64,000 nt of DNA from Luteimonas colneyensis (GCF_014836665.1 NZ_JACSQJ010000001.1:372001-436000), one strand, 5' to 3'. Numbered from the stretch's first letter, positions 31,059 to 40,798 are shown. A program made the numbers and translations. The notes: generated from the letters alone by a model not told the origin.

Positions 31059-33314
31059 TCAGAAGTTGTAGCGCACCGACAGGTACCAGTTGCGCGGCAG
31101 CCCGTAGTAGGCAGTCTGGATGTTGCCGACGCTGGCGAATTCCTGGCCCTCGGTCTTGTAGACCTCGTCGGTCAGGTTGCGCACGCCGCCGCGCACCTGC
31201 CAGGTGTACTGCGGCGAGTCCCACACACCGAACAGGCCGAACAGGGTGTAGGCGCCCTGGCTGAGCACGTCGCGATTGTCCACCGACAGCCAGGTCTTGC
31301 TGCGGTAGGAGGCGTCCACGCCGACGCCGAGGTTGCCGGCATCGCCCAGCGAGAAGCCCTGCTGGAACGCGACGCGCGCGGTGAGGTCCGGCGAGAACGG
31401 CACGTGGTCGTGGTTGAGGTTCGGATCGTAGCCCGCGTACGAGGGATCGAGGCGGAAGTCTTCGAAACGGTCGTATTCGGCGTCCAGCCAGCCCACCTGG
31501 GCGCTCAGCACGCTGGCCTCGCCGAAGCGCGCGCTGCCCTCGAACTCGATGCCGGCGATGTCCAGCTCGGCGGCGTTGAGCACCGGGAACGTACCGACGT
31601 CCTGCGAGACGCGGGCCTGGAAGTCCTTGTAGTCGCTCTTGAACGCCGCGACGCTGCCGCGCAGGCGGCCGTCGTCGGAAGCGGTCTTCAGGCCGAGCTC
31701 GTAGGTCCACACGTATTCGGGATCGAACTTCGCGTGCTGGGTGTCGTAGACGGTATTGGCGCGCCCGTTGAAGCCACCCGACTTGAAGCCGCGGTTGGCG
31801 GAGACATAGCCCATCACGTTGTCGCTGAAGGCCTTTTGCAGGCTCACCGACGGGGTCACCGCGGTCCAGTCGGCCTTGGCACGGAACGCTACGGTCTCGT
31901 TCAGACCCTGGAACGGGGCGCCCCAGAAGGTGCTGGTGCTGCGGTCGTACTCCTTCTCGTCACGGGTCCAGCGGACGCCGGCGGCGAGGGTCCAGGTCGG
32001 AGCGAATTCCCAGTTCGCGTGGGCGAAGGCCGCCACGCTGGTGGTGGTCAGGTCGTCCTCGATGGTGCGCAGGAAGTCGATCGGCGTGCCGAAGAGGGCG
32101 AACAGGTCGTCTGCATACGCCTCCTGGTAGGACGGCACGTCCTCCTTCATGTAGTAGGCGCCGAAGGTCGCCTGGAGGTTGCCGCCGTTGTCGTACTGCA
32201 GCTGCACTTCCTGGCTGAACTGCTTCTGGTCCAGCGCGACCAGCACGTCGCCGAGCTCGTACTCGCTGGCGTCGATGTCGATGAAGGCGTTGGTTTCCAG
32301 CTGGCGGTGCGAGGTGATGCTCTTCAGCAGCCACTGCGGACCAAAGTCCCACTCCATCGAAAGCATGGCACCCGAGTGCTCCATGGTCTGGCCATGGCCC
32401 GGCGGCAGGAAGGAGGTCTGCGAGCGGTGGTCCCACTCGCCCGTCTCGCCCGGCTGCAGCACCACCACGCCCAGGCCCAGATCGGTCTGCAGCAGCGGCG
32501 CCATGGGGCGGCCGAGCGTGGGGGCGACGTCCTGCTCGGTGTGGTCGAAGGACAGCGTGGCGCGGAAGGTGTCGCTGGGCTGGAAGGCGATCTTCGCGCG
32601 GATGGCCTGGGTGTCGTCGTTGTTGTAGTGGCGGCCGGTGACGCTGTCGCGCACGTAGCCATCGTTGCGGATCGAAGCGGCGGCGACGCTCGCGGCGACG
32701 GTCTCGCTCAGCTGGCCGCTGTAGTAGGCGCGCACTTCCTGGCGGCCGTAGTCGCCGATGGTGAGCTCGGCCGCGCCACCGCTGTGGTCGAACGGATTGC
32801 GGGTGGTGACCTTGATCGCGCCACCGGTGGAATTCTTGCCGTAAAGCGTGCCTTGGGGGCCGCGCAGCACCTCGATCTGCTGGACGTCGAACAGCGAGAA
32901 CATCGAGCCGTTGATGCGCGAGTAGTAGACGTCGTCGACGTACATGCCCACGCCCGGGTCGAAGCTCTGCAGCGCGTCGGGCTGGCCGATGCCGCGGATG
33001 AACACGTTGGCGCTGTTCGCGGAGCCGCGGCCCTGCACGATGTTGAGGTTGGGCACCGCGCCCTGCAGGCCGGTGACGTCGCTGGCCTGCAGGTCCTTGA
33101 GCTGCTCCTCGCCGAAGGCACTGACGGCAACCGGCACGTCCATGATCGATTCCACCCGACGACGGGCGGTCACGGTGATGCCATCGAGTTCGGTGGCGCT
33201 CTGCGCGGCAGGCGCCTCGGCCGACCCGGCCTCCTGCGCATGCAGGCCAGGCGCGGCCAAGGCCATGACGATCGCCAGGCTGAGAGTGGTGGCGCGGATG
33301 TTGGCAGGCTTCAT
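31059..33314 (-). CDS. TonB-dependent outer-membrane receptor
   Basis: 751 residues. Signal peptide MKPANIRATTLSLAIVMALA ending at GLHAQ, a TonB-box-like ELDGITVTARRR, a plug (VPVAVSAFGEEQLKDLQA, FIRGIGQPDALQSFDPGVGM, IEVLRGPQGTLYGKNSTGGA) and a 22-strand-type barrel ending in the canonical aromatic residue (YLSVRYNF). The plug and barrel resemble the large group of Sphingomonad/Xanthomonad receptors for organic substrates more than siderophore receptors. The context (3HB oligomer hydrolase, permease, shared promoter motif) suggests uptake of 3-hydroxybutyrate oligomers or a related acid; this is inference. Divergent from the permease gene. Confidence 0.9.
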   Translation of the reverse strand: MKPANIRATTLSLAIVMALAAPGLHAQEAGSAEAPAAQSATELDGITVTARRRVESIMDVPVAVSAFGEEQLKDLQASDVTGLQGAVPNLNIVQGRGSANSANVFIRGIGQPDALQSFDPGVGMYVDDVYYSRINGSMFSLFDVQQIEVLRGPQGTLYGKNSTGGAIKVTTRNPFDHSGGAAELTIGDYGRQEVRAYYSGQLSETVAASVAAASIRNDGYVRDSVTGRHYNNDDTQAIRAKIAFQPSDTFRATLSFDHTEQDVAPTLGRPMAPLLQTDLGLGVVVLQPGETGEWDHRSQTSFLPPGHGQTMEHSGAMLSMEWDFGPQWLLKSITSHRQLETNAFIDIDASEYELGDVLVALDQKQFSQEVQLQYDNGGNLQATFGAYYMKEDVPSYQEAYADDLFALFGTPIDFLRTIEDDLTTTSVAAFAHANWEFAPTWTLAAGVRWTRDEKEYDRSTSTFWGAPFQGLNETVAFRAKADWTAVTPSVSLQKAFSDNVMGYVSANRGFKSGGFNGRANTVYDTQHAKFDPEYVWTYELGLKTASDDGRLRGSVAAFKSDYKDFQARVSQDVGTFPVLNAAELDIAGIEFEGSARFGEASVLSAQVGWLDAEYDRFEDFRLDPSYAGYDPNLNHDHVPFSPDLTARVAFQQGFSLGDAGNLGVGVDASYRSKTWLSVDNRDVLSQGAYTLFGLFGVWDSPQYTWQVRGGVRNLTDEVYKTEGQEFASVGNIQTAYYGLPRNWYLSVRYNF

Positions 33315-33390
33315 GTGGTCCCCGGGAGTGCTCGTTGCGCGCGGCCGATTGCCGCGTGATGGCAAGCCTAGGGAGCGCGCCGGCGGGTGG

Positions 33391-33417
33391 GCATCGTACC
33401 TTCGGACAATGGGACGC
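33391..33417. promoter_or_regulatory. Shared regulatory motif, copy 2 (TonB receptor / permease)
   Basis: The sequence GCATCGTACCTTCGGACAAT continues as GGGACGC. It aligns to 25487-25513 without gaps at 21 of 27 positions, with GCATCGTAC, TTCG and GGACGC conserved. It ends 53 bases before the permease ATG and lies 77 bases from the receptor start. The same position in a second divergent promoter argues against chance. Confidence 0.65.
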
Positions 33418-33470
33418 CCGCGCCCGGGGGGGGAACACTGTCTGCCGCATTCCGTCCCGCAGGACATCCC

Positions 33471-34874
33471 ATGTCGTTCCTGATCGTGCTCGCCGCGCTG
33501 GTCTTCCTGATGTACGTCGCCTACCGCGGCCACAGCGTGATCCTGTTCGCGCCGATCGCGGCCCTGGGGGCGGTGCTGCTGACCGACCCGTCGCTGGTCG
33601 CGCCGATGTTCACCGGTCTGTTCATGGACAAGATGGTCGGGTTCCTGAAGCTGTACTTCCCGGTGTTCCTGCTGGGCGCGGTGTTCGGCAAGCTGATCGA
33701 GATCTCCGGCTTCTCGAAATCAATCGTCGCCGCGACCATCCGCGTGGTCGGCGCGCAGCGGGCGATGCTGTCGATCGTGATCGTCTGCGCGCTGCTGACC
33801 TACGGCGGCGTGTCGCTGTTCGTGGTGGTGTTCGCGGTGTATCCGTTCGCCGCCGAGCTGTTCCGCCAGGGCGACATCCCCAAGCGCCTGATCCCCGGCA
33901 CCATCGCGCTGGGCGCCTTCACCTTCACCATGGACGCGCTCCCGGGCACGCCGCAGATCCAGAACATCATCCCGACCGCGTTCTTCGGCACCGACACCTG
34001 GGCGGCGCCGGTGCTGGGCACGCTGGGTGGCGTCTTCATCCTGGTCCTTGGCCTGTCCTACCTCGACTGGCGCCGCCGCGTCGCGCAGCGCGCCGGCGAA
34101 GGCTACGGCGATCCGGCGTCCCTGCTCAACGAGCCCGCGCCCTTCGTGGGCGAACGCCTCGCGCATCCGCTCGTCGCGCTGCTGCCGCTGGTGATGGTGG
34201 GCGTGTCCAACCTGGTCCTGACCCGGCTGATCCCCGGGTGGTACGGCGACAGCCACAGCTTCATTCCCGCCGTGGTCGGCAATCCCGCGCCGGTGGTGCA
34301 GGAGGTCGCGAAGATCGCCGCGATCTGGGCGGTCATGGGTGCGCTGCTGATCGGCATCGCGACGGTGCTGGCGTTCGCATGGAAGACCGTGTTCGCGCAC
34401 TTCGCCGAAGGCACGAAGAGCGCGATCGGCGGCGCGCTGCTGGCGTCGATGAACACCGCCTCGGAGTACGGCTTCGGCGCGGTGATCGCGGCCCTGCCCG
34501 GCTTCCTGCTCGTGGCCAACGCGCTGGGCTCGATCCCGGACCCCCTGGTCAACGAAGCGGTGACGGTGACCGCGCTGGCCGGCATCACCGGCTCCGCCTC
34601 CGGCGGCATGTCGATCGCGCTGGCGGCGATGGCCGACACCTTCATCGCCAACGCCAACGCCGCCGGGATCCCGATGGAGGTGCTGCACCGCGTGGCCTCG
34701 ATGGCCTCGGGCGGCATGGACACCCTGCCCCACAACGGCGCGGTCATCACCCTGCTGGCGGTGACCGGCCTGACCCACCGCCAGGCCTACAAGGACATCT
34801 TCGCGATCACGGTCATCAAGACATTGGCGGTGTTCGTGGTGATCGGGGCCTTCTACGCGTTCGGGGTGGTCTGA
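33471..34874 (+). CDS. GntP-family permease, possible 3-hydroxybutyrate transporter
   Basis: 467 residues with about 12-14 hydrophobic segments. SGFSKSIVAATIRVVGAQRA, DALPGTPQIQNIIPTAFFGT and GSASGGMSIALAAMADTFIA followed by GGMDTLPHNGAV are GntP/CitMHS-like blocks. Some members of this group, in Rhizobium and Bacillus, are annotated as D-beta-hydroxybutyrate permeases; the bdhA and oligomer hydrolase nearby and the shared promoter motif favour that substrate here, though gluconate or another organic acid is possible. ATG at 33471 with AGGA seven bases upstream. Divergent from the TonB receptor. Confidence 0.82.
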   Translation: MSFLIVLAALVFLMYVAYRGHSVILFAPIAALGAVLLTDPSLVAPMFTGLFMDKMVGFLKLYFPVFLLGAVFGKLIEISGFSKSIVAATIRVVGAQRAMLSIVIVCALLTYGGVSLFVVVFAVYPFAAELFRQGDIPKRLIPGTIALGAFTFTMDALPGTPQIQNIIPTAFFGTDTWAAPVLGTLGGVFILVLGLSYLDWRRRVAQRAGEGYGDPASLLNEPAPFVGERLAHPLVALLPLVMVGVSNLVLTRLIPGWYGDSHSFIPAVVGNPAPVVQEVAKIAAIWAVMGALLIGIATVLAFAWKTVFAHFAEGTKSAIGGALLASMNTASEYGFGAVIAALPGFLLVANALGSIPDPLVNEAVTVTALAGITGSASGGMSIALAAMADTFIANANAAGIPMEVLHRVASMASGGMDTLPHNGAVITLLAVTGLTHRQAYKDIFAITVIKTLAVFVVIGAFYAFGVV

Positions 34875-34992
34875 GCGGCCCCGGGAGGTCCCGGTCGTCC
34901 CGCCGCCCGTCCGATCCCTGCCGGCGGTCACAGCCACGGCGCTTCCCGTGCGCGATAGTCGCGACGGGACGACCATTGCGTCGGGGGAGACC

Positions 34993-36741
34993 ATGCCAGT
35001 GACCGTCGCGGCCAGGCGCCGCATGTCGATCGATGCCGTACTGCGGGAACGCTACGGCCACGACCCGGGGCGCACCGCGATGCGCCCCGCGCCGCCACTC
35101 CCTCCGCCCGGCACCGGGCCCGGCGACATCGACAACCGCCTGCGCCCGCCCGTCCGGCACCTGCCGCCCGCGCCGGCCTGGGTGCGTGCCTGGAGCCGGC
35201 TGGGCTACGGCATCTTCCCGGGGGCCCGCGAGGCGTTCAACGCGCTGGGCGGCAACGACGTCGCACGCTACGAGGCCCTGGTCGACCAGCAGCTGGACTG
35301 GGAGGCGATCGACGACTCCGCCGTCGAGGATCGCCTGACCTCCGCCGGCTACACCACGCTGGGGAAGTCGCTGGCCCAGCTATGGGCCGACCATGTCGCC
35401 GCCGACCCGGCCTGGGAGGTCCGCATGCGCCCGGCCTGGGAATCGCAGCGGGCCTGGATGGTGCGCGCGGCGTTCTCGCGACGCCAGCTGCACGAGCGGA
35501 TGACGACGTTCTGGCACGACCATTTCCACGTCACCGGCAGCGACTACGACGTCGGTCCCGTGTTCGTGCACCACAGCCGCGACGTGGTCCGCCCGCATGC
35601 GCTCGGCAACTTCCGCGCGATGCTGGAAGCGGTCGCGACCAGCACCGCGATGCTGTACTACCTCGACAACCGCTCGAACACGATCTCCGGCCCGAACGAG
35701 AACTTCGCGCGCGAGCTGCTGGAGCTGCACACCTTCGGCGCGGAACACTACCTGGGCTTCATGAACCCGTCCGAGGTGCCGCCCTGCCCCGAGGATCCGT
35801 CCTATCCGGTCGGCTACACCGACGTCGACGTCTACGAGACCGCGGCCGCGTTCACCGGCTGGACCTTGCGCAACGGCCACTGGCAGTACCCGGCCGAGGA
35901 CGACGGCAGCTTCGTCTACCGCGCCGCCTGGCACGACGCCGGCCCGAAGTTCGTGCTCGGCATGTACCTGCCGCCCGCGCAGCCGGCGATGAAGGATGGC
36001 CGCGACGTGCTCGACCGCATCGCCAGCCACCCGAGGGTGGCCCGCTTCATCTGCCGCAAGCTGGTGCGGCATTTCGCCGGTGATGTCGCGCCGGCCCCGC
36101 TGGTCGACAGCGCGGCGCGGCTGTTCCGTACCCACTGGCAGGATGCCGACCAGCTCCGCATCGTGCTGCGCCACATCCTGCGCTCGCCCGACGTCCGCGC
36201 AGCCCCGCAGGGCAAGCACAGGCGCCCGTCCGAGGTCATCGCGGCCGCCCTGCGCGCAAACGACGCGGCGTTCACGCTGCGCCCCGCCCATGGCCGCAGC
36301 GACGACTTCATGTGGCGGCTGGGCGCCACCGGGCACCTGCCCTTCGACTGGCCCGCGCCCAACGGCTATCCCGACCACGCCGACGCCTGGTCGGGCGCCA
36401 ACAGCTTCGGCATGTCCTGGCGGATGCTGTCCTGGCTGACGGAAGCCAGCGATGGTGACGTGCGCCTGCTCCCGATCGTCGAGGACAGCCGCGCCAGCGT
36501 CTCCAGCTGGACCGCCGCCAACCTCGTCGACCACTGGTGCCAGCGCCTGCTGGGCCGGCCACCGGCACCGGCGCGGCTGCAGATGCTCCGGGCGTTCATG
36601 GGCCAGGGCGCGCCCGCGTCCTACGTCATCGCCGACAGCAATGCCTGGAGCGGCAACGACCTGCGGGCGCACTACAACCACGACCGCCTGCGCAGCATGG
36701 TGTCGCTGCTGCTGATGTCGCCCGAATTCGCCACCCGCTGA
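34993..36741 (+). CDS. DUF1800 family protein
   Basis: 582 residues. Family blocks: MTTFWHDHFHVTG, NFRAMLEAVATSTAMLYYLD followed by NRSNTISGPNENFARELLEL, TDVDVYETAAAFTGWTLRNG, and a C-terminal LLLMSPEFATR. DUF1800 proteins are almost always next to a DUF1501 protein, as here (9 bases apart). The chosen ATG at 34993 has GGGGGAGA upstream; no clear signal peptide is visible at this start, so any export may depend on the Tat-exported partner. No biochemical function is known. Confidence 0.88.
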   Translation: MPVTVAARRRMSIDAVLRERYGHDPGRTAMRPAPPLPPPGTGPGDIDNRLRPPVRHLPPAPAWVRAWSRLGYGIFPGAREAFNALGGNDVARYEALVDQQLDWEAIDDSAVEDRLTSAGYTTLGKSLAQLWADHVAADPAWEVRMRPAWESQRAWMVRAAFSRRQLHERMTTFWHDHFHVTGSDYDVGPVFVHHSRDVVRPHALGNFRAMLEAVATSTAMLYYLDNRSNTISGPNENFARELLELHTFGAEHYLGFMNPSEVPPCPEDPSYPVGYTDVDVYETAAAFTGWTLRNGHWQYPAEDDGSFVYRAAWHDAGPKFVLGMYLPPAQPAMKDGRDVLDRIASHPRVARFICRKLVRHFAGDVAPAPLVDSAARLFRTHWQDADQLRIVLRHILRSPDVRAAPQGKHRRPSEVIAAALRANDAAFTLRPAHGRSDDFMWRLGATGHLPFDWPAPNGYPDHADAWSGANSFGMSWRMLSWLTEASDGDVRLLPIVEDSRASVSSWTAANLVDHWCQRLLGRPPAPARLQMLRAFMGQGAPASYVIADSNAWSGNDLRAHYNHDRLRSMVSLLLMSPEFATR

Positions 36742-36750
36742 GGATCCGCC

Positions 36751-38130
36751 ATGGCCGACCACACGCCCTCGCGCCGCGCCTTCCTCAAGGGCTGCTGCGC
36801 CACTGCCACGATCGCCGGGGTCGCGCCGTCGATGTTCTACGCCCGGCACGCCATCGCGGGCACCCCGCACGACACCCTGGTGCACGTGTTCCTGCGCGGC
36901 GGCATCGACGGGCTCAACCTGGTCGTGCCGGTGTCCGGGAACGACCGCAGCCACTACGAGGAGGCACGCCCTTCGCTCGCGATCGCCGCCAGCGGCGCGT
37001 TCGGCGCCCTGCCGCTGACCCTGCAGGACGGCGGCGGCACCGGCTTCGGACTGCATCCTTCGGCCGGCGGCCTGCACGCGCTGTGGCAGGAATCGCGGCT
37101 GGCGATCGTGCATGCCTGCGGCATGTCCACCACCCTCACCCGCAGCCACTTCGATGCCCAGCTGTACTGCGACCTCGGCACGCCGGGACGGGCGGGCGGC
37201 GGCAGCGGCTGGCTGGCGCGTGCGTGGGCCAGCGACCCTTCCGGTGCGGCCGCGGGATTGCCGCTGCTGGGCGTCAGCAACGGCCAGCCGGCCAGCCTGC
37301 TCGGCCACACCGACGCGCTGTCGATGGCCAGCCCCAGCGAGTTCGCGCTCAACGCCGGTCCCTGGCAGTGGCGCGAGTCCGGCGGCGGGCGTCCGGCGAA
37401 CCTGCTCGGCGTGAACGACGTGCTCGGCAGCTTCGTTTCCGGGCGCGCGGCGGTCGAGCAACAGGCGCGCGCCGGCCATGCCGCGCTGCGCCGCATCGGC
37501 GAGCTGCCCTTCACCTCCACCCTGCCCGCCGGCTGGCCGACCAGCACCTTCGCCCGCCAGCTCTGGACCGTGGCGCAGGCGATCCGCTTCGGCACCGGCC
37601 TGCGTTACGCGACCCTGGACCTCGGCGGCTGGGACACCCACGATGGCCAGGGCACGGCAGGCAGCGGCTACCACTACTACCAGAACAGGATCGCCGAACT
37701 GTCCGAGGCGCTGACCGCCTTCTACATCGAGATGGCCGCCGGCGGCGAATCGTCGCGGGTCACGGTGGTGGTGCAGTCCGAGTTCGGCCGTCGCGTGCGC
37801 CAGAACGGCAGCGGCGGCACCGACCACGGCTACGGCAACCCCTTGCTGGTCCTGGGCGACACGGTCAACGGCCGGCGCTTCTACGGCACCTGGCCGGGCC
37901 TCGATCCCGAGGTGCTGGCGCCCTGGTTCGGCGACCTTCCGGTCACCACCGACTACCGCCAGGTGTTCTCCGAGCTGCTGATCCGGCGCATGGGCAACAA
38001 CCGCCTCGGCCAGGTATTTCCGGAGTACGCGGGGTATGCGCCGCTGGGCATCGTCCAGGGGCAGGACATGCCGCCGGTCTACGGGATCCCGCCCGGTCCA
38101 CGCACGCGACTGCGGGTGCCCGCGACCTGA
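36751..38130 (+). CDS. DUF1501 family protein, Tat-exported
   Basis: 459 residues. Twin-arginine signal TPSRRAFLKGCCATATIAGV, then the DUF1501 fold, which is related to the alkaline phosphatase/sulfatase superfamily: HVFLRGGIDGLNLVVPVSGN, SHFDAQLYCDLGTPGR, LDLGGWDTHDGQG, VQSEFGRRVRQNGSGGTDHG. The GWDTH and TDHG blocks carry probable metal or substrate ligands. Predicted to be folded in the cytosol and exported with cofactor. The pair with DUF1800 is conserved across many bacteria but undescribed in function. It ends just before a strong shared terminator. Confidence 0.9.
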   Translation: MADHTPSRRAFLKGCCATATIAGVAPSMFYARHAIAGTPHDTLVHVFLRGGIDGLNLVVPVSGNDRSHYEEARPSLAIAASGAFGALPLTLQDGGGTGFGLHPSAGGLHALWQESRLAIVHACGMSTTLTRSHFDAQLYCDLGTPGRAGGGSGWLARAWASDPSGAAAGLPLLGVSNGQPASLLGHTDALSMASPSEFALNAGPWQWRESGGGRPANLLGVNDVLGSFVSGRAAVEQQARAGHAALRRIGELPFTSTLPAGWPTSTFARQLWTVAQAIRFGTGLRYATLDLGGWDTHDGQGTAGSGYHYYQNRIAELSEALTAFYIEMAAGGESSRVTVVVQSEFGRRVRQNGSGGTDHGYGNPLLVLGDTVNGRRFYGTWPGLDPEVLAPWFGDLPVTTDYRQVFSELLIRRMGNNRLGQVFPEYAGYAPLGIVQGQDMPPVYGIPPGPRTRLRVPAT

Positions 38131-38163
38131 GCCGCCGCCGGCGGCCGATGGCTGCCACCTGGA

Positions 38164-38199
38164 ACAAAAAAAGAGCGGGCCGAAGCCCGCTCTTCTTCA
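38164..38199. terminator. Bidirectional intrinsic terminator between DUF1501 gene and pnp
   Basis: Perfect 10-bp hairpin AAGAGCGGGC / GCCCGCTCTT with loop CGAA (38171-38194). On the minus strand it is followed by TTTTTTT, ending the pnp transcript; on the plus strand by TCTTCATT, weaker. Confidence 0.88.
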
Positions 38200-38245
38200 T
38201 TCCGTCGCGGCGCGCACCAGGCGCGCTGCGACATGGGCGACCGGC

Positions 38246-40354
38246 TCAGGCGGCCGGCGTGCCCTCGCCTTCCTCGACGGCCTTCATCGACAGGCGGATG
38301 CGGCCCTGCTTGTCGACTTCCAGCACCTTGACCTTGACCACGTCGCCTTCCTTCAGCACGTCGCCGACCTTCTCGACGCGCTCGTTGGAGATCTGCGAAA
38401 CGTGCACCAGGCCGTCCTTGCCGGGGGAGATCGTCACGAAGGCGCCGAAGTCCATCAGCTTGACGACCTTGCCCTCGTAGATGCGGCCCGGCTCGACGTC
38501 GGAGGTGATCTGCTCGATGCGGTCCTTGGCGGCCTTGCCGGCGGCGGCGTCGACCGAGGCGATGGTGATCGTGCCGTCGTCCTGGATGTCGATCTGGGTG
38601 CCGGTTTCCTTGGTGATCGCCTGGATGACCGAACCGCCCTTGCCGATCACTTCGCGGATCTTGTCGGGGTGGATCTTGATGGTGATCAGGCGCGGCGCGA
38701 AGTCGGACAGCTCCGAACGCGCCTGGGTCAGCGAGTTGGCCATCTCGCCCAGGATGTGCAGGCGGCCACGCTTGGCCTGCTCCAGCGCCACCTTCATGAT
38801 GTCTTCGGTGATGCCCTGGATCTTGATGTCCATCTGCAGGGCGGTGATGCCCGCTTCGGTACCGGCCACCTTGAAGTCCATGTCGCCGAGGTGGTCCTCG
38901 TCACCCAGGATGTCGGACAGCACGACGTAATCGTCGCCTTCCTTCACCAGGCCCATGGCGATGCCCGCGACCGGCGCCTTGATCGGCACGCCCGCGTCCA
39001 TCAGCGCCAGCGACGAGCCGCAGACCGAGGCCATCGAGGAGGAGCCGTTCGACTCGGTGATCTCGGACACGACGCGGATGGTGTACGGGAACTCCTCCAT
39101 CGTCGGCATCACGGCGAGCACGCCGCGCTTGGCCAGGCGGCCGTGGCCGATCTCGCGGCGCTTCGGGCCCATCATGCGGCCCGCTTCACCGACCGAATAG
39201 GGCGGGAAGTTGTAGTGGAACAGGAAGTGCTCCTTGTACTCGCCGGAGACCGCATCGATGATCTGGCCGTCGCGGGCGGTGCCCAGGGTGACGGCGACGA
39301 TCGCCTGCGTCTCGCCGCGGGTGAACAGCGAGGAGCCGTGGACGCGCGGCAGCACGCCGACCTTGGACGCGATCGGGCGCACGGTGTCGAGCGCGCGGCC
39401 GTCGATGCGGACCCTGGTCTTGAGGACCGACTCGCGCATGGTCTGGTATTCCTGCTCGCCGAACTCCTTGGAGAGCGCGCCCGTGGTCCAGGCGTTGGCT
39501 TCGGCCTGCGGCGCCAGGGCGTCGAGGATGGCCTTCTTCACCTTGGAAATGGTGTCGCGGCGCTCGAGCTTGTCGCGCACCTGGAAGGCGCTGGCGAGCT
39601 GCTCGCCGATGGCGTGGCGCAGCGCGGACACGAGGCCTTCGTCGGCGGCCGGCGCGGTCCACTCCCAGCGCGGCTTGCCGGCCTCGGCCACCAGTTCGTT
39701 GATCGTCGAGATGGCGACCTGCATGGCCTTGTGGCCGAACATCACGGCGCCCAGCATCACCTCTTCCGACAGCACGTTGGCCTCGGACTCGACCATCAGC
39801 ACGGCGTTCGCGGTACCGGCGACGACGAGCTCGAGGTCGGACTCCTTCAGCTCCGACACGGTCGGGTTGAGCAGGTACTGGCCGTCCTTGTAGCCGACCT
39901 TCGCGGCGCCGATCGGGCCGTCGAAGGGCGCGCCGGAGAGCGACAGCGCGGCCGAGGCGCCGATCAGGGCGAGGATGTCGCCGTCGACCTCGGGGTTCAT
40001 CGACATCACCGTGGCGATGATCTGGACTTCGTTGCGGAAGCCGTCGGGGAACAGCGGGCGGATCGGGCGGTCGATCAGGCGCGAGGTCAGCGTCTCCTTC
40101 TCGGTCGCGCGGCCTTCGCGCTTGAAGAAGCCACCGGGGATGCGGCCGCCCGCGTAGAACTTCTCCTGGTAGTCGACGGTCAGCGGGAAGAAGTCCTGCC
40201 CTTCACGGGCGGTCTTCGCCGCGACTGCGGTGACCAGCAGCACGGTGCCGTCGCAGGAGACCATGACCGCGCCTCCCGCCTGGCGTGCGATCTCGCCGGT
40301 CTCGAGGGTGACGGTGCGATCGCCGTACTGGAAGCTCTTGGTAACTTTTGCCAC
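38246..40354 (-). CDS. pnp: Polynucleotide phosphorylase
   Basis: 3'-5' phosphorolytic exoribonuclease of the degradosome. 702 residues: two RNase PH domains ([60 protein letters not shown]), the linker helix domain, then KH ([20 protein letters not shown]) and S1 ([20 protein letters not shown]) RNA-binding domains at the C-terminus. ATG at 40354. It follows rpsO and a terminator hairpin, the same order as in E. coli, where pnp mRNA is autoregulated through RNase III cleavage in its leader. Confidence 0.97.
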   Translation of the reverse strand: MAKVTKSFQYGDRTVTLETGEIARQAGGAVMVSCDGTVLLVTAVAAKTAREGQDFFPLTVDYQEKFYAGGRIPGGFFKREGRATEKETLTSRLIDRPIRPLFPDGFRNEVQIIATVMSMNPEVDGDILALIGASAALSLSGAPFDGPIGAAKVGYKDGQYLLNPTVSELKESDLELVVAGTANAVLMVESEANVLSEEVMLGAVMFGHKAMQVAISTINELVAEAGKPRWEWTAPAADEGLVSALRHAIGEQLASAFQVRDKLERRDTISKVKKAILDALAPQAEANAWTTGALSKEFGEQEYQTMRESVLKTRVRIDGRALDTVRPIASKVGVLPRVHGSSLFTRGETQAIVAVTLGTARDGQIIDAVSGEYKEHFLFHYNFPPYSVGEAGRMMGPKRREIGHGRLAKRGVLAVMPTMEEFPYTIRVVSEITESNGSSSMASVCGSSLALMDAGVPIKAPVAGIAMGLVKEGDDYVVLSDILGDEDHLGDMDFKVAGTEAGITALQMDIKIQGITEDIMKVALEQAKRGRLHILGEMANSLTQARSELSDFAPRLITIKIHPDKIREVIGKGGSVIQAITKETGTQIDIQDDGTITIASVDAAAGKAAKDRIEQITSDVEPGRIYEGKVVKLMDFGAFVTISPGKDGLVHVSQISNERVEKVGDVLKEGDVVKVKVLEVDKQGRIRLSMKAVEEGEGTPAA

Positions 40355-40429
40355 GTTGTGAATTCCTTGGTGCGTCTTGCGATGAACCGGCGCGGGCCCT
40401 TGCCCTGGCCGGGTGGCGCGCCTGCGACG

Positions 40430-40467
40430 CGCCGGAAAAAGAACCGCGGCGCATCTCTGCGCCGCGG
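40430..40467 (-). terminator. rpsO-pnp intergenic terminator hairpin
   Basis: 10-bp stem CCGCGGCGCA / TGCGCCGCGG with loop of four (40444-40467), followed on the minus strand by TTCTTTTTCC. Placed 12 bases after the rpsO stop like the t1 terminator of E. coli rpsO, so pnp is probably read by partial read-through or its own promoter. Confidence 0.8.
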
Positions 40468-40478
40468 CGGGGTCTGGA

Positions 40479-40739
40479 TCAGCGACGCAGGCCGAGCTTC
40501 TCGATCAGCGCCTTGTAGCGGCCGACGTCCTTACGGTGCAGGTAGTCGAGCAGGCTGCGGCGCTGGTTGACCATCTTCAGCAGGCCGCGGCGGCTGTGGT
40601 GGTCCTGCTTGTGGACCTTGAAGTGCTCGGTCAGGTGCACGATGCGGGCGGTGAGCAGCGCCACCTGGACTTCCGTGGAGCCGGTGTCGTTTTCGCCGCG
40701 CTTGTTGTCTTCGATGATCTTGCCGGTGTCGATGGTCAT
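40479..40739 (-). CDS. rpsO: 30S ribosomal protein S15
   Basis: Primary 16S rRNA-binding protein needed for assembly of the 30S platform. 86 residues: [60 protein letters not shown], essentially family consensus. It has its own promoter (40881-40910) and a leader of about 135 bases with a palindromic hairpin, a possible site for autoregulation. Confidence 0.97.
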   Translation of the reverse strand: MTIDTGKIIEDNKRGENDTGSTEVQVALLTARIVHLTEHFKVHKQDHHSRRGLLKMVNQRRSLLDYLHRKDVGRYKALIEKLGLRR

Positions 40740-40782
40740 GCCTGTTGCCTTCTGGTAGATGCGTGGACCGCAGGAACGCCTT

Positions 40783-40798
40783 CATGCCGACAGGCATG
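40783..40798 (-). promoter_or_regulatory. Hairpin in the rpsO leader
   Basis: CATGCC-gaca-GGCATG is a perfect 6-bp stem with a four-base loop, 44 bases upstream of the rpsO start codon. A candidate S15 autoregulatory structure; no match to a named S15 leader family was established. Confidence 0.35.

Noticed and set aside
27695-31264. Open plus-strand frame of nearly 1200 codons opposite the sensor kinase
   Set aside because: Composition is Arg/Gln/His-rich with no domain; it is the antisense of the kinase gene, whose domains are clear.
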